Shown piece by piece: positions 53,482 through 61,070 of a DNA stretch of 64,000 nt. Below the pieces are notes generated by a model that was given only the letters and a program-made list of their open reading frames with translations, was not told the origin of the DNA and ran no database searches. Both the position numbers and the translations under genes were made by a program. Origin of the DNA: Methanoregula sp. (GTDB lineage: Archaea > Halobacteriota > Methanomicrobia > Methanomicrobiales > Methanospirillaceae). Within the stretch, counting starts at the first letter, position 1; each line of letters opens with the position of its first letter. The stretch spans positions 434,001-498,000 of the forward strand of contig CP112999.1 of the NCBI GenBank assembly GCA_026625165.1, written 5' to 3'.

Positions 53482-54117
53482 TCACTCCATTATTTCCTTT
53501 TTTTTCAAAAGTCTCATGACAGACGAAATGACTTCCGCCATCTTCTCACGTGTAGGGGTCTGGCCGCGGGTAACGCCGCTTACAATCGCCATCACCATAC
53601 CTTTCGTACGGATCCGGTCTGCGGGCGGCATCACCACGGCGGTCTTCACTCCCTCCTTTGCGAGGTCCTCGTAATCGATCGGGGCCTGGGAAACGACAAC
53701 TGCCTTCACATCACAGGCCTGGAGAATAAACCTGACCTTGTGCACCACATGGGAACGAACATTCCCGTGGTGGAGGATGGCGATCTTGTGTTTTTCGATC
53801 TGGACGATCTCCTTGTCGGTAAGCCCAAAGTAAGCGCCGATGACGCCACCTGCTATTTTCGGTGCGTCCGGCGGCACGCCACTACCGGCGTTCAGCACCA
53901 GCGTACTGATGCTGTATTCGACGCCCTGCTGTCGCAGTCCCGAGGTAATATCGCACACCGGCTTGGTCACGTGGCGGCGTCCGGGAGACATCCCGACCAC
54001 AATGACATCCGGGTACCGGCACTCGGAGATGGTGCCCCTCTGGGCAATGCCGCCTCCTTTACCCATGCCCATCGCCTCGCGGCAGTCAACAACCTGGGTT
54101 ACTCGTCCAATCGGCAT
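53482..54117 (-). CDS. mcrC: Methyl-coenzyme M reductase operon protein C
   Basis: 211 residues. It starts MPIGRVTQVVDCREAMGMGK. McrC is associated with the MCR activation complex together with component A2 (AtwA). Conserved ECRYPDVIVVGMSPGRRHVT and GMVMAIVSGVTRGQTP are visible. Not part of the mature enzyme. Confidence 0.95.
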   Translation of the reverse strand: MPIGRVTQVVDCREAMGMGKGGGIAQRGTISECRYPDVIVVGMSPGRRHVTKPVCDITSGLRQQGVEYSISTLVLNAGSGVPPDAPKIAGGVIGAYFGLTDKEIVQIEKHKIAILHHGNVRSHVVHKVRFILQACDVKAVVVSQAPIDYEDLAKEGVKTAVVMPPADRIRTKGMVMAIVSGVTRGQTPTREKMAEVISSVMRLLKKKEIME

Positions 54118-54119
54118 GA

Positions 54120-54590
54120 TTATTTTATTCCCTGGATGATTACGGGGCTGGAACGGCTTTTTGGATCAGCCATTCCGATGATCATTTTGTCCGCGTCCGG
54201 GCCGTACTTGCAGTAATCCGTAAGTGAAGGCTCGGTCTTCATGTACTTCCCTTCCTGGATGCGGAAGGAAAAGTCCGTAAAGACCTCCTCGCACGCGGCA
54301 CGCAGTGCAGGGATAACCTCGCGGTTCTCAAGTTCGAGTATGATGGTGCCTACATGTACCTGCAGTTCCATCTCCTGGTCCCCGACATGGATCGTCTTTC
54401 TCATGGAATGAGCATTAGCGAGTCCTTTGGCGGGGCCATAGGTAACGGTTGCGGGAAGGCGTGGTCCATTGAGGACCATGCGCCGGATCCCGGGATGAGC
54501 TACAAGTTTGTTCAGCAGGCGTTCCGTTGTCTCGGGGTTAAGGAACCGCTCAGGAGCAATCCTGCACTGGGGGAACGTGGCTTCGGTCAT
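54120..54590 (-). CDS. mcrD: Methyl-coenzyme M reductase operon protein D
   Basis: 156 residues from the ATG at 54590 (MTEATFPQCRIAPERFLNPE); an upstream extension into mcrB is not used. McrD has been proposed to help MCR assembly or F430 delivery. It ends two bases before mcrC. Confidence 0.95.
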   Translation of the reverse strand: MTEATFPQCRIAPERFLNPETTERLLNKLVAHPGIRRMVLNGPRLPATVTYGPAKGLANAHSMRKTIHVGDQEMELQVHVGTIILELENREVIPALRAACEEVFTDFSFRIQEGKYMKTEPSLTDYCKYGPDADKMIIGMADPKSRSSPVIIQGIK

Positions 54591-54606
54591 TCGTATCGGG
54601 GAGGGT

Positions 54607-55920
54607 TTATACACCCTTCGCAATTGTCTGGATCGGTCTCTTGAATGAATCAAGCTGGCCGAAGGTGTCCTGGTAGATCTTCGACGTCTGTTCGGGGCCG
54701 AACATCTGGGTACCTGCATCAAGACAGCATGCTGCTACGATACAGGGCATACCGACACCGGCTGCGTGACGGGTAACGACGTGGTTACCATTGAAACCAC
54801 CGGGGCCGCCGCCACCGTAGATCGAGTGGCTGAAGAACGAGAACCCGACTGCGACACCCATGGTACGACCGAAGTCGGAGCCTGGGAGGCCGGTCTCGTG
54901 CTCGAGCAGGTCGTTGAAGTAGAGCAGTGTTGCAGAGACTGCCTGTGCGAACCGCCCGGCACCACAGTTGACCATGGTTGCTGCGAGGGTTCCGGCAGAT
55001 GCGTATGCGTTCCACATCATCGGGTCCTTGGTCTCGTAGAAGATGTAGCCGCTCTTGCCCTTCTTGCCTGCCTTGATGACCTTGTCCTCAATGGCCTGCT
55101 CGACAAGGCTCTGCACGACAGTACCGATGGTACCGGTCTTGCCGTTCTTCTTGACGAGGTCGTAGACGAGGTTATTTGCGTTCAATCCTTGGTATGCGTA
55201 GAGCAGGAGCTGGGCACGCTCGAACGGGCCGATTGCCATACCCATCTCGAACTCCCCTGCCTGCTCGAAGGTTGCACAGAGTGCTGCACCCTGCATTGCA
55301 TTCCGGTGGGTCATCATCGCCGCATGGTTTGCGGGGATGTTCCTCAGTGCATAGCCGAGGCCTTCGTTGTTCTGCGGGATGTTTAAGATCGAGACAACGT
55401 TGCCGCCGTCCATGTGCATGGTCTGCGGGTAGGTACCCCAGACTGCGCCCTTGACGTAAGCTCCGTCGAACATGCCGACCTTGTACTGGTCAATCAGTGC
55501 ATAGGTGGTGGCTGCCGCAACTGCGGTTGATGCCGCATCGTAGGTTGCTGCTGCATCCATACGTGCCGTCGGGACCTCGACCAGGATCATCTTGCCGCCG
55601 CCGACCTTGGTGATCTTGGTGTTGTCGCCGTCGGTGACCTGGACCATGTCCTTGATCTTGGCTGAAAGTGCGTCACAGTCTTTGACACAGCTGCAGTTCA
55701 TGCTGCGGCCGAGAATCTGGTTGGACTTCCCGCCCATCTTTCCGGTCTTTAATGCCTCTTCGATACCGGCGAAGTTAACCGCGACGGTCCTCTTGGTGAG
55801 GTCGATGATACCTGCTGTTCCCTTGTTGACCAGCGGGCTGACCTTGTCAAGAGTGACATTGCTCTTTAAGAGCTTACCCTCATCGTCGTAGAGGTCGATT
55901 GTGTCTTTATATTTTGCCAT
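54607..55920 (-). CDS. mcrB: Methyl-coenzyme M reductase beta subunit
   Basis: 437 residues from the ATG at 55920 (MAKYKDTIDLYDDEGKLLKS); GGAGG precedes it, and a longer frame is not used. Seen are SRNHAAMMTHRNAMQGAAL-type sequence (NIPANHAAMMTHRNAMQGAA) and the glycine-rich SIYGGGGPGGFNGNHVVTRH near the CoB channel. It is the first gene of the operon. Confidence 0.97.
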   Translation of the reverse strand: MAKYKDTIDLYDDEGKLLKSNVTLDKVSPLVNKGTAGIIDLTKRTVAVNFAGIEEALKTGKMGGKSNQILGRSMNCSCVKDCDALSAKIKDMVQVTDGDNTKITKVGGGKMILVEVPTARMDAAATYDAASTAVAAATTYALIDQYKVGMFDGAYVKGAVWGTYPQTMHMDGGNVVSILNIPQNNEGLGYALRNIPANHAAMMTHRNAMQGAALCATFEQAGEFEMGMAIGPFERAQLLLYAYQGLNANNLVYDLVKKNGKTGTIGTVVQSLVEQAIEDKVIKAGKKGKSGYIFYETKDPMMWNAYASAGTLAATMVNCGAGRFAQAVSATLLYFNDLLEHETGLPGSDFGRTMGVAVGFSFFSHSIYGGGGPGGFNGNHVVTRHAAGVGMPCIVAACCLDAGTQMFGPEQTSKIYQDTFGQLDSFKRPIQTIAKGV

Positions 55921-56387
55921 ATAATTTCCTCCATTTTGTGTTTGACATCGATACAATACTGTCACTGAACGATGGCCTGCACTAACAGGTTCACTGATGA
56001 TGAATGAAAGTCGCTATTGCACGTCCCCTAAGGTGGGACATGATAAGATACCGTACTACGCCATATAAGCGTTGCTATTTTTATCGAGGTTTTTATAGTA
56101 TATAAGATAAAAAATAATTACATAAAATGGCGGAATGTTCAAATATAGCATATTGGAAAGAATCTTTTTTTTTACTCGGTATTAACAATACAAAAAAACG
56201 TGTTACTTGATGATATATTAACAGATAACATTTCCGAATTTTCGGTGCGCTCTTATTAAAAGTTTGTTTCTGGGGCAGTGTGGGGCCCGGCAGGTTTCCG
56301 CTGCCGGGCATAACGGAGATGCCCCGTCCGATAATAATATTGTGGTATTGACAGTTTTGCTGGTTTGCGTGAATTTTTTTTGCTTTT
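55921..56387. other. mcr promoter and leader, fwdC downstream region
   Basis: 467 bases with no gene seen. On the minus strand a TATA box ACTATAAAAACC lies at 56089-56100, giving a leader of about 150 bases before mcrB. The leader holds a hairpin GTCCC/GGGAC (56023-56027 with 56035-56039). The part from 56110 to 56387 is AT-rich and unassigned. Confidence 0.5.
56089..56100 (-). promoter_or_regulatory. TATA box of the mcr operon
   Basis: ACTATAAAAACC on the minus strand, preceded by AT-rich sequence, roughly 170 bases before the mcrB ATG. Confidence 0.5.
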
Positions 56388-57188
56388 TTAAACCTTCTGG
56401 TACAGGTTCCCGTACACAATCTGGCCTTTCCGCTTCTTCTTGCGCTCACCGGTGTCACCGATGAAGTGCGCAAACTTTGCCTTTACGCCATCAACTTCGA
56501 GATCCACAATGCCTGCGGGCTTGTAGCCCGGCATCATCACGTCAATAGAGCCCAAGACAATGATCGTCCCGTCGACCAGCTGTCCGCCAAGTTTGCTCTT
56601 TGCGTTGCCTTTGATGATTACTTTCCCGCCTTCGGCATGGGTCATGACATGGACATCCACATTCCCGCCAATGACAATCTCACCGCCGAGCATGTACATG
56701 CCCACGTCGGCCCCAGCATTGCCCTTGACAATAATTTTGCCGCCTGACATCCCGCGCCAGTCGCCCCGGTAGGCAGCGCCAAGATAGTTGCCGGCATTGC
56801 CTTCGATGACGAGCTCGCCGCCCTTCATGGCGGTTCCGGCAAACGCATCGACATTGCCCTTGGCAAGGAGCTTGCCCCCGGTCATCCAGGCGCCGGTGTA
56901 CTGGTCCGTACTGCCTTCGATGACAAGTTCTCCGGCGCTCATCTTCATGCCGAGATACTTGACCTTTTTTACATCCCCCTTGACAAGGATCCGGGTGTCA
57001 GTTGCAGTTGCGCCAGCAGTCCCGCTCACCTCGAAATACTTGCCCAGCGTGGATGTCGTGTTCCCTTCATGCACGTGGAGGTCGGTGATCTGTGCCGCGC
57101 TCTTTCCTGCGAATTTGTCCGGTGCAACATTGTCTGCCTCTAAATACAGGGCAGGTTGGTTTTTCATGGTAATGGTAACGGTTTCCAT
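56388..57188 (-). CDS. fwdC: Formylmethanofuran dehydrogenase subunit C
   Basis: 266 residues from the ATG at 57188 (METVTITMKNQPALYLEADN). The beta-helix is built from repeats of the form GGxLxxxGNxxxxxGxxMxGG (such as MKGGELVIEGNAGNYLGAAY and GGKIIVKGNAGADVGMYM), related to the glutamate synthase C domain. It scaffolds the complex that reduces CO2 to formylmethanofuran. Whether the W or Mo isoenzyme cannot be told, so fmdC is equally possible. Confidence 0.95.
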   Translation of the reverse strand: METVTITMKNQPALYLEADNVAPDKFAGKSAAQITDLHVHEGNTTSTLGKYFEVSGTAGATATDTRILVKGDVKKVKYLGMKMSAGELVIEGSTDQYTGAWMTGGKLLAKGNVDAFAGTAMKGGELVIEGNAGNYLGAAYRGDWRGMSGGKIIVKGNAGADVGMYMLGGEIVIGGNVDVHVMTHAEGGKVIIKGNAKSKLGGQLVDGTIIVLGSIDVMMPGYKPAGIVDLEVDGVKAKFAHFIGDTGERKKKRKGQIVYGNLYQKV

Positions 57189-57204
57189 TTCTCCATACCT
57201 CCCT

Positions 57205-58911
57205 TTAAGTTGCATCAACCTCGAGTGCAAACGGGTTCGGGATAAAGTGGTGCCCGAGCGCTTCGTAGTTGGCCTGCGTCATGCTGTAGTACTTGATGAA
57301 CTTCTCGTTGATGTCGCGCATGACCTGCGGGTTCTCCTTGGACTTGACATTGACCCAGAGCGTGCGCTTGTGGCCGTTAGAGATGATCTCGCCGTTGTTC
57401 ACGACCTGCACACCGCTCTTGAAGACGGCTGCGCAGCGCGAGAAGGCTTTCTCTATGTCGTCTGGGTTTGCCACGGGTTTGTCCGGGTCGAAGTCGTATA
57501 CAGCAACGTCTGCATCCATACCGGGCTTTAAGCCACCGCACATGGCGGAGAGACCAAGAGATTTCGCCGGGCCTGCACGGGTCATCTGGGCAAGCTCATA
57601 AAGTGAGATCTCCTTGTCGAGGCTGCCGATGCTGGTCTGGGAAAGCACCTTGTCCTTGTGCTTGAAGGCGTTAATCTGTGCCTCACGGGCCTTGGTGGAC
57701 ATCAGCCACTTGATGACACGGGGGTAACGGGTGAACGGTCCTGCGTTCGGGTGGTCGGTGGTGATGTAGCAGCGCATCGGGTCTTTCATCATCAGCGCAA
57801 TCTCAAGACCTATTGCCCACTGGATCGCACAGACCGAAATGGATGGGCTGTAGATATAGGGCACGACACCGGCTGCGGTCTCGAGCTCCACATCACAGTT
57901 CGCCCACTTGAGGTGGTTGAGGCCGGTGAGGTGGTGCTCGAACGGGCCGTCGGCCGTCATCGTGGTGGTTTCGTCCAGCGTTACGTTCCCGGTATCGATG
58001 GTGATGTTCTTGTTCTTGTTCACGTAGTCCGTGATCTCCTTTGCCTTGGACTCAAAGTCACCCCAGTTCGTCCCGCCATAAGAGTGGAACTGGGAATGGG
58101 TTAGATGCATAACCTGCTCGCGGCCGAATTTGTTCTTTGCCTTAAAGCCAGATGCAAGTTTCAGCGTGTCAAGCGTTGTCTCGTAACAACCGGGATTCCC
58201 GAGGTTGTTGGGGTGGATGTGCATGGAGTGCGGTAGCCCGAGATACTCGTTTGCCTCGATCAGTCCCTTGATGATCTCTGCGGGAGTGATGTCGAAATAC
58301 GGCACCGGGTCGTTTACGGACAGGCAGTTCAGTCCCCATCCCCATGCTTCCGTACCTCCGGGGTTCACGACCTTGATCGCAAATCCTTTCGTTGCACGGA
58401 GGAGCCACGCACAGTACGCAGCCGTGTTCTCGACCTCGTGGTTCTTGAGGTACTCCATAACAAACCAGTTGTTGCCAAAGACCGGGAACGCCCCTTCATC
58501 GATGATCGGGGTGTCGCGGATCTCCTCGTGCACGTGCCGGGAGAAGAGCGGGGGCATTGCCGCTTCCATCGCGGTAGTATAGCCCATCTTGGCATACTCA
58601 TAGCCGGTCTTGAACGTCGTCGGGATCGAGGCCCCTCCACCCATCCGCTCCATGCCCTTTGTGGGTGTGCAGCTGAAGAGCTTGTCTTCAGGCCGGTAGA
58701 TCCTGCCAAGGTTGACCTTTGGCCCGGCAATGTGGGCGTGGATCTCCACGGCACCTGCCATGACGGTCTTGCCCTTGGCATCGATGACCTTTGCACCGGA
58801 ACCGGCTTTTGCGACAATCTTACCATCCTTGATGGCGACGTCAGCCTTGTCCCCCTTGATGCCCTGGACCGGGTCAAATACGTTTCCGTTCTTGATAATG
58901 TATTCTGACAT
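57205..58911 (-). CDS. fwdA: Formylmethanofuran dehydrogenase subunit A
   Basis: 568 residues, amidohydrolase fold. The metal site HxH is in VEIHAHIAGPKVNLGRIYRP, and TTDHPNAGPFTRYPRVIKWL is another conserved part. FwdA condenses formate, delivered by a tunnel from FwdB, with methanofuran. It lies between fwdB and fwdC. Confidence 0.96.
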   Translation of the reverse strand: MSEYIIKNGNVFDPVQGIKGDKADVAIKDGKIVAKAGSGAKVIDAKGKTVMAGAVEIHAHIAGPKVNLGRIYRPEDKLFSCTPTKGMERMGGGASIPTTFKTGYEYAKMGYTTAMEAAMPPLFSRHVHEEIRDTPIIDEGAFPVFGNNWFVMEYLKNHEVENTAAYCAWLLRATKGFAIKVVNPGGTEAWGWGLNCLSVNDPVPYFDITPAEIIKGLIEANEYLGLPHSMHIHPNNLGNPGCYETTLDTLKLASGFKAKNKFGREQVMHLTHSQFHSYGGTNWGDFESKAKEITDYVNKNKNITIDTGNVTLDETTTMTADGPFEHHLTGLNHLKWANCDVELETAAGVVPYIYSPSISVCAIQWAIGLEIALMMKDPMRCYITTDHPNAGPFTRYPRVIKWLMSTKAREAQINAFKHKDKVLSQTSIGSLDKEISLYELAQMTRAGPAKSLGLSAMCGGLKPGMDADVAVYDFDPDKPVANPDDIEKAFSRCAAVFKSGVQVVNNGEIISNGHKRTLWVNVKSKENPQVMRDINEKFIKYYSMTQANYEALGHHFIPNPFALEVDAT

Positions 58912-58913
58912 GA

Positions 58914-60230
58914 TTATGCTGCCCCCTTGAGCTGTTTGAGCCGGTCTCGGACCTTGATGAGGAACTGCTCATCGGAGAGCATGCCCTCGGGCGGCTCGAC
59001 AACCTTGCGGCAGTCGATGGGCACGTTGTCCATGCGATAGCAGTTGCCACCGGTTTCTACGCCATTGAATGACACCGGGACATGCAGTTTTGAAACACCG
59101 CTCGTGGGTGTTTGGTGCGGGTCAATACAGACCGAGGGCATGTTCGCGATTGGCTTCACGGCGCTGATTGGGAAGTGGGCGCCAGGATCGCTTCCGATGG
59201 TAAACATCGCGTCGATTTCGCCCCGTACCAGCAGGTCAATGGAGCTGGTGTCACCAGGGTTATAGCGTGCAAATCCTCTGGAGAGATCAATTGAGTACGG
59301 GAACCCGAACTGCCATGCAAACACTTCGCCGGAGCCGGTAACATTGTAATGCCCCCGCATCGGCATGATTGAGTATTTCGTAAACTCGTTAAGGTGTACT
59401 GTAAGGGCAATCGCCTCATCAATATTATGGTTTTTCGACAGCGACTGGGTCACACCCATGCCGAAGAAGATGATCCCGAACCGGCCGCTCTTCATCATTT
59501 CTGCAGCTTCACGGATCTTCTCCTTGGGGATCCCTGCGACAGAATCCGGGAGCCATTCGTTGTTGAGTGCAACACGAAGTGCATTAAGGAGTTCGTAGTC
59601 GCGTCCCTGCTCGATCTGCAGGTGGACATCTGCCATCTTTGCGGTGTCGGTGACACGTGGGTCTACGACAATCATCTTGCGGCTCATCTGTCCCTTGCCG
59701 GTGAAGAATCCGCGTGGGAAGATTGAGTACCGCGACATGTGCCGGGGGTGGGCGTGCGCCGGGTTGCAGCCCCAGAATATGATGCGGTCCGCACGGTTCT
59801 TGACTTCACCAAGGGTACATGTCGGAAGGCCGATATCCTGCACTGCGATCAGGGTTGTTCCGTGGCAGACTGCAGCGGTATTGTCACAGCATGCACGGGA
59901 TATTTCGGCAATCTCGTTGCCGACACTCTGGGCTTCACAGTTGGTGGAGCTCCAGCCGTACATGAGGGGCTTTTTCGCTTTGGCGAGCATCTGTGCGGTA
60001 TACTCTGCCGCCTCATCATAGCTGATTTCTTTCCATGTCCCGTCAGGCTGGTGAAGTCGCGGGCGGGTGACGCGGTCCTTGGACTGGGAGTGCAGGAACT
60101 TCTCGGTGCCGATAACGCACGCGTTGTAGACTTCGAGGAGTTTCTTACCATCATCGGACACAACGACTTCAAGATCATCACAGAGCGTCCCGCAGAAGGG
60201 ACAGATCACATCAGTTATGGTCTTGGTCAT
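58914..60230 (-). CDS. fwdB: Formylmethanofuran dehydrogenase subunit B
   Basis: 438 residues, formate-dehydrogenase-like. An N-terminal Cys set for a 4Fe-4S cluster (CPFCGTLCDDLEV and a later Cys near residue 38) is followed by the metal-binding Cys region AAVCHGTTLIAVQDIGLPTC. It binds W- or Mo-bispterin and reduces CO2 to formate. The active-site position is Cys, not selenocysteine. Confidence 0.95.
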   Translation of the reverse strand: MTKTITDVICPFCGTLCDDLEVVVSDDGKKLLEVYNACVIGTEKFLHSQSKDRVTRPRLHQPDGTWKEISYDEAAEYTAQMLAKAKKPLMYGWSSTNCEAQSVGNEIAEISRACCDNTAAVCHGTTLIAVQDIGLPTCTLGEVKNRADRIIFWGCNPAHAHPRHMSRYSIFPRGFFTGKGQMSRKMIVVDPRVTDTAKMADVHLQIEQGRDYELLNALRVALNNEWLPDSVAGIPKEKIREAAEMMKSGRFGIIFFGMGVTQSLSKNHNIDEAIALTVHLNEFTKYSIMPMRGHYNVTGSGEVFAWQFGFPYSIDLSRGFARYNPGDTSSIDLLVRGEIDAMFTIGSDPGAHFPISAVKPIANMPSVCIDPHQTPTSGVSKLHVPVSFNGVETGGNCYRMDNVPIDCRKVVEPPEGMLSDEQFLIKVRDRLKQLKGAA

Positions 60231-60231
60231 A

Positions 60232-60630
60232 TCATTTCACCCCGCATTGTTTCTGCACCAGTTCGATCCCGAGTAGCACGGGTTCGTTGATGGCGACTTC
60301 TACGGTGACCGGGGTACCCTTGAACGTGGGCATGCCGGTGGAGTAGGTGTTGGGGTCAACAATGGAATTCGCCCACGGTCCCATGGGGATGAACCCGATG
60401 CCCGGGTGCGGTCCCTGGGATGTTTCCATTGCCTTTACGATTACGCTGCCGTGAGGGCTGGTCACCTTGACATTGGTGTTTTTCCAGGCTCCGAGTCTCT
60501 TGAGGTCCGATGGATCGAGCTCGATAATCCCGGCAGCAGTGCGGTAGGCGGGTTTTTCCTTCCCGCCTTCAATTGCCACACCCTGCTGGATGCTGCGACC
60601 CGAGATCAGGTTCAGATTAATTGCAGCCAC
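60232..60630 (-). CDS. fwdD: Formylmethanofuran dehydrogenase subunit D
   Basis: 132 residues. It is the molybdopterin dinucleotide-binding beta-barrel domain that completes FwdB: GRSIQQGVAIEGGKEKPAYR, VKVTSPHGSVIVKAMETSQG and GIGFIPMGPWANSIV. It starts one base before fwdB in the operon order. Confidence 0.95.
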   Translation of the reverse strand: MAAINLNLISGRSIQQGVAIEGGKEKPAYRTAAGIIELDPSDLKRLGAWKNTNVKVTSPHGSVIVKAMETSQGPHPGIGFIPMGPWANSIVDPNTYSTGMPTFKGTPVTVEVAINEPVLLGIELVQKQCGVK

Positions 60631-60644
60631 TGTGAACTCCTCCG

Positions 60645-61070
60645 TTACTTACCAGACTCCGTAATCGGGCTCGGACCGAGCTCTTTTACGGTCTTGACGA
60701 CGTCAGTAATAACCGTCGCCCATTTTGCACCTTCAGATGCCGAGACAAAGGTCATCCGGAAGCGCCGGTCGTCAAGCCCGATGCTCTTCATCAGGCGCTT
60801 CACCATGAACATCCGCTTTGCTCCCTTATAGTTGCCCTCAAGGTAGTGGCAGTCGCCGAAGTGGCATCCTGATACGAGTACACCATCCGCCCCGTCAGCA
60901 AATGCCTTTAGCACAAAGAGCTGGTCCAGACGCCCGGTGCACATCACGCGAACGACCCTGACATCGGGCGGGTACTGGATACGGCCGCCTCCGGCAAGGT
61001 CAGCGCCGGCATAGGAACACCAGTTGCAGAGAAGACCGATGATCTTGGGTTTCCATTCTGCATCAGCCAT
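60645..61070 (-). CDS. mvhD: MvhD-type iron-sulfur protein (hydrogenase/Hdr delta subunit)
   Basis: 141 residues. Cys pattern LLCNWCSYAGADLAGGGR, VMCTGRLD and SGCHFGDCHYLEGN binds a 2Fe-2S cluster that passes electrons from the electron donor module to HdrA. Its stop/start overlaps hdrA by one base. The hydrogenase subunits MvhG and MvhA are not next to it, so the donor in this organism may be another hydrogenase or formate dehydrogenase. Confidence 0.94.
   Translation of the reverse strand: MADAEWKPKIIGLLCNWCSYAGADLAGGGRIQYPPDVRVVRVMCTGRLDQLFVLKAFADGADGVLVSGCHFGDCHYLEGNYKGAKRMFMVKRLMKSIGLDDRRFRMTFVSASEGAKWATVITDVVKTVKELGPSPITESGK

Noticed and set aside
56373-56393. T-rich tract on the plus strand near the fwdC end
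   Set aside because: No plus-strand gene ends there, and for the minus-strand fwd operon it reads as A, so it is not a terminator of fwdC.
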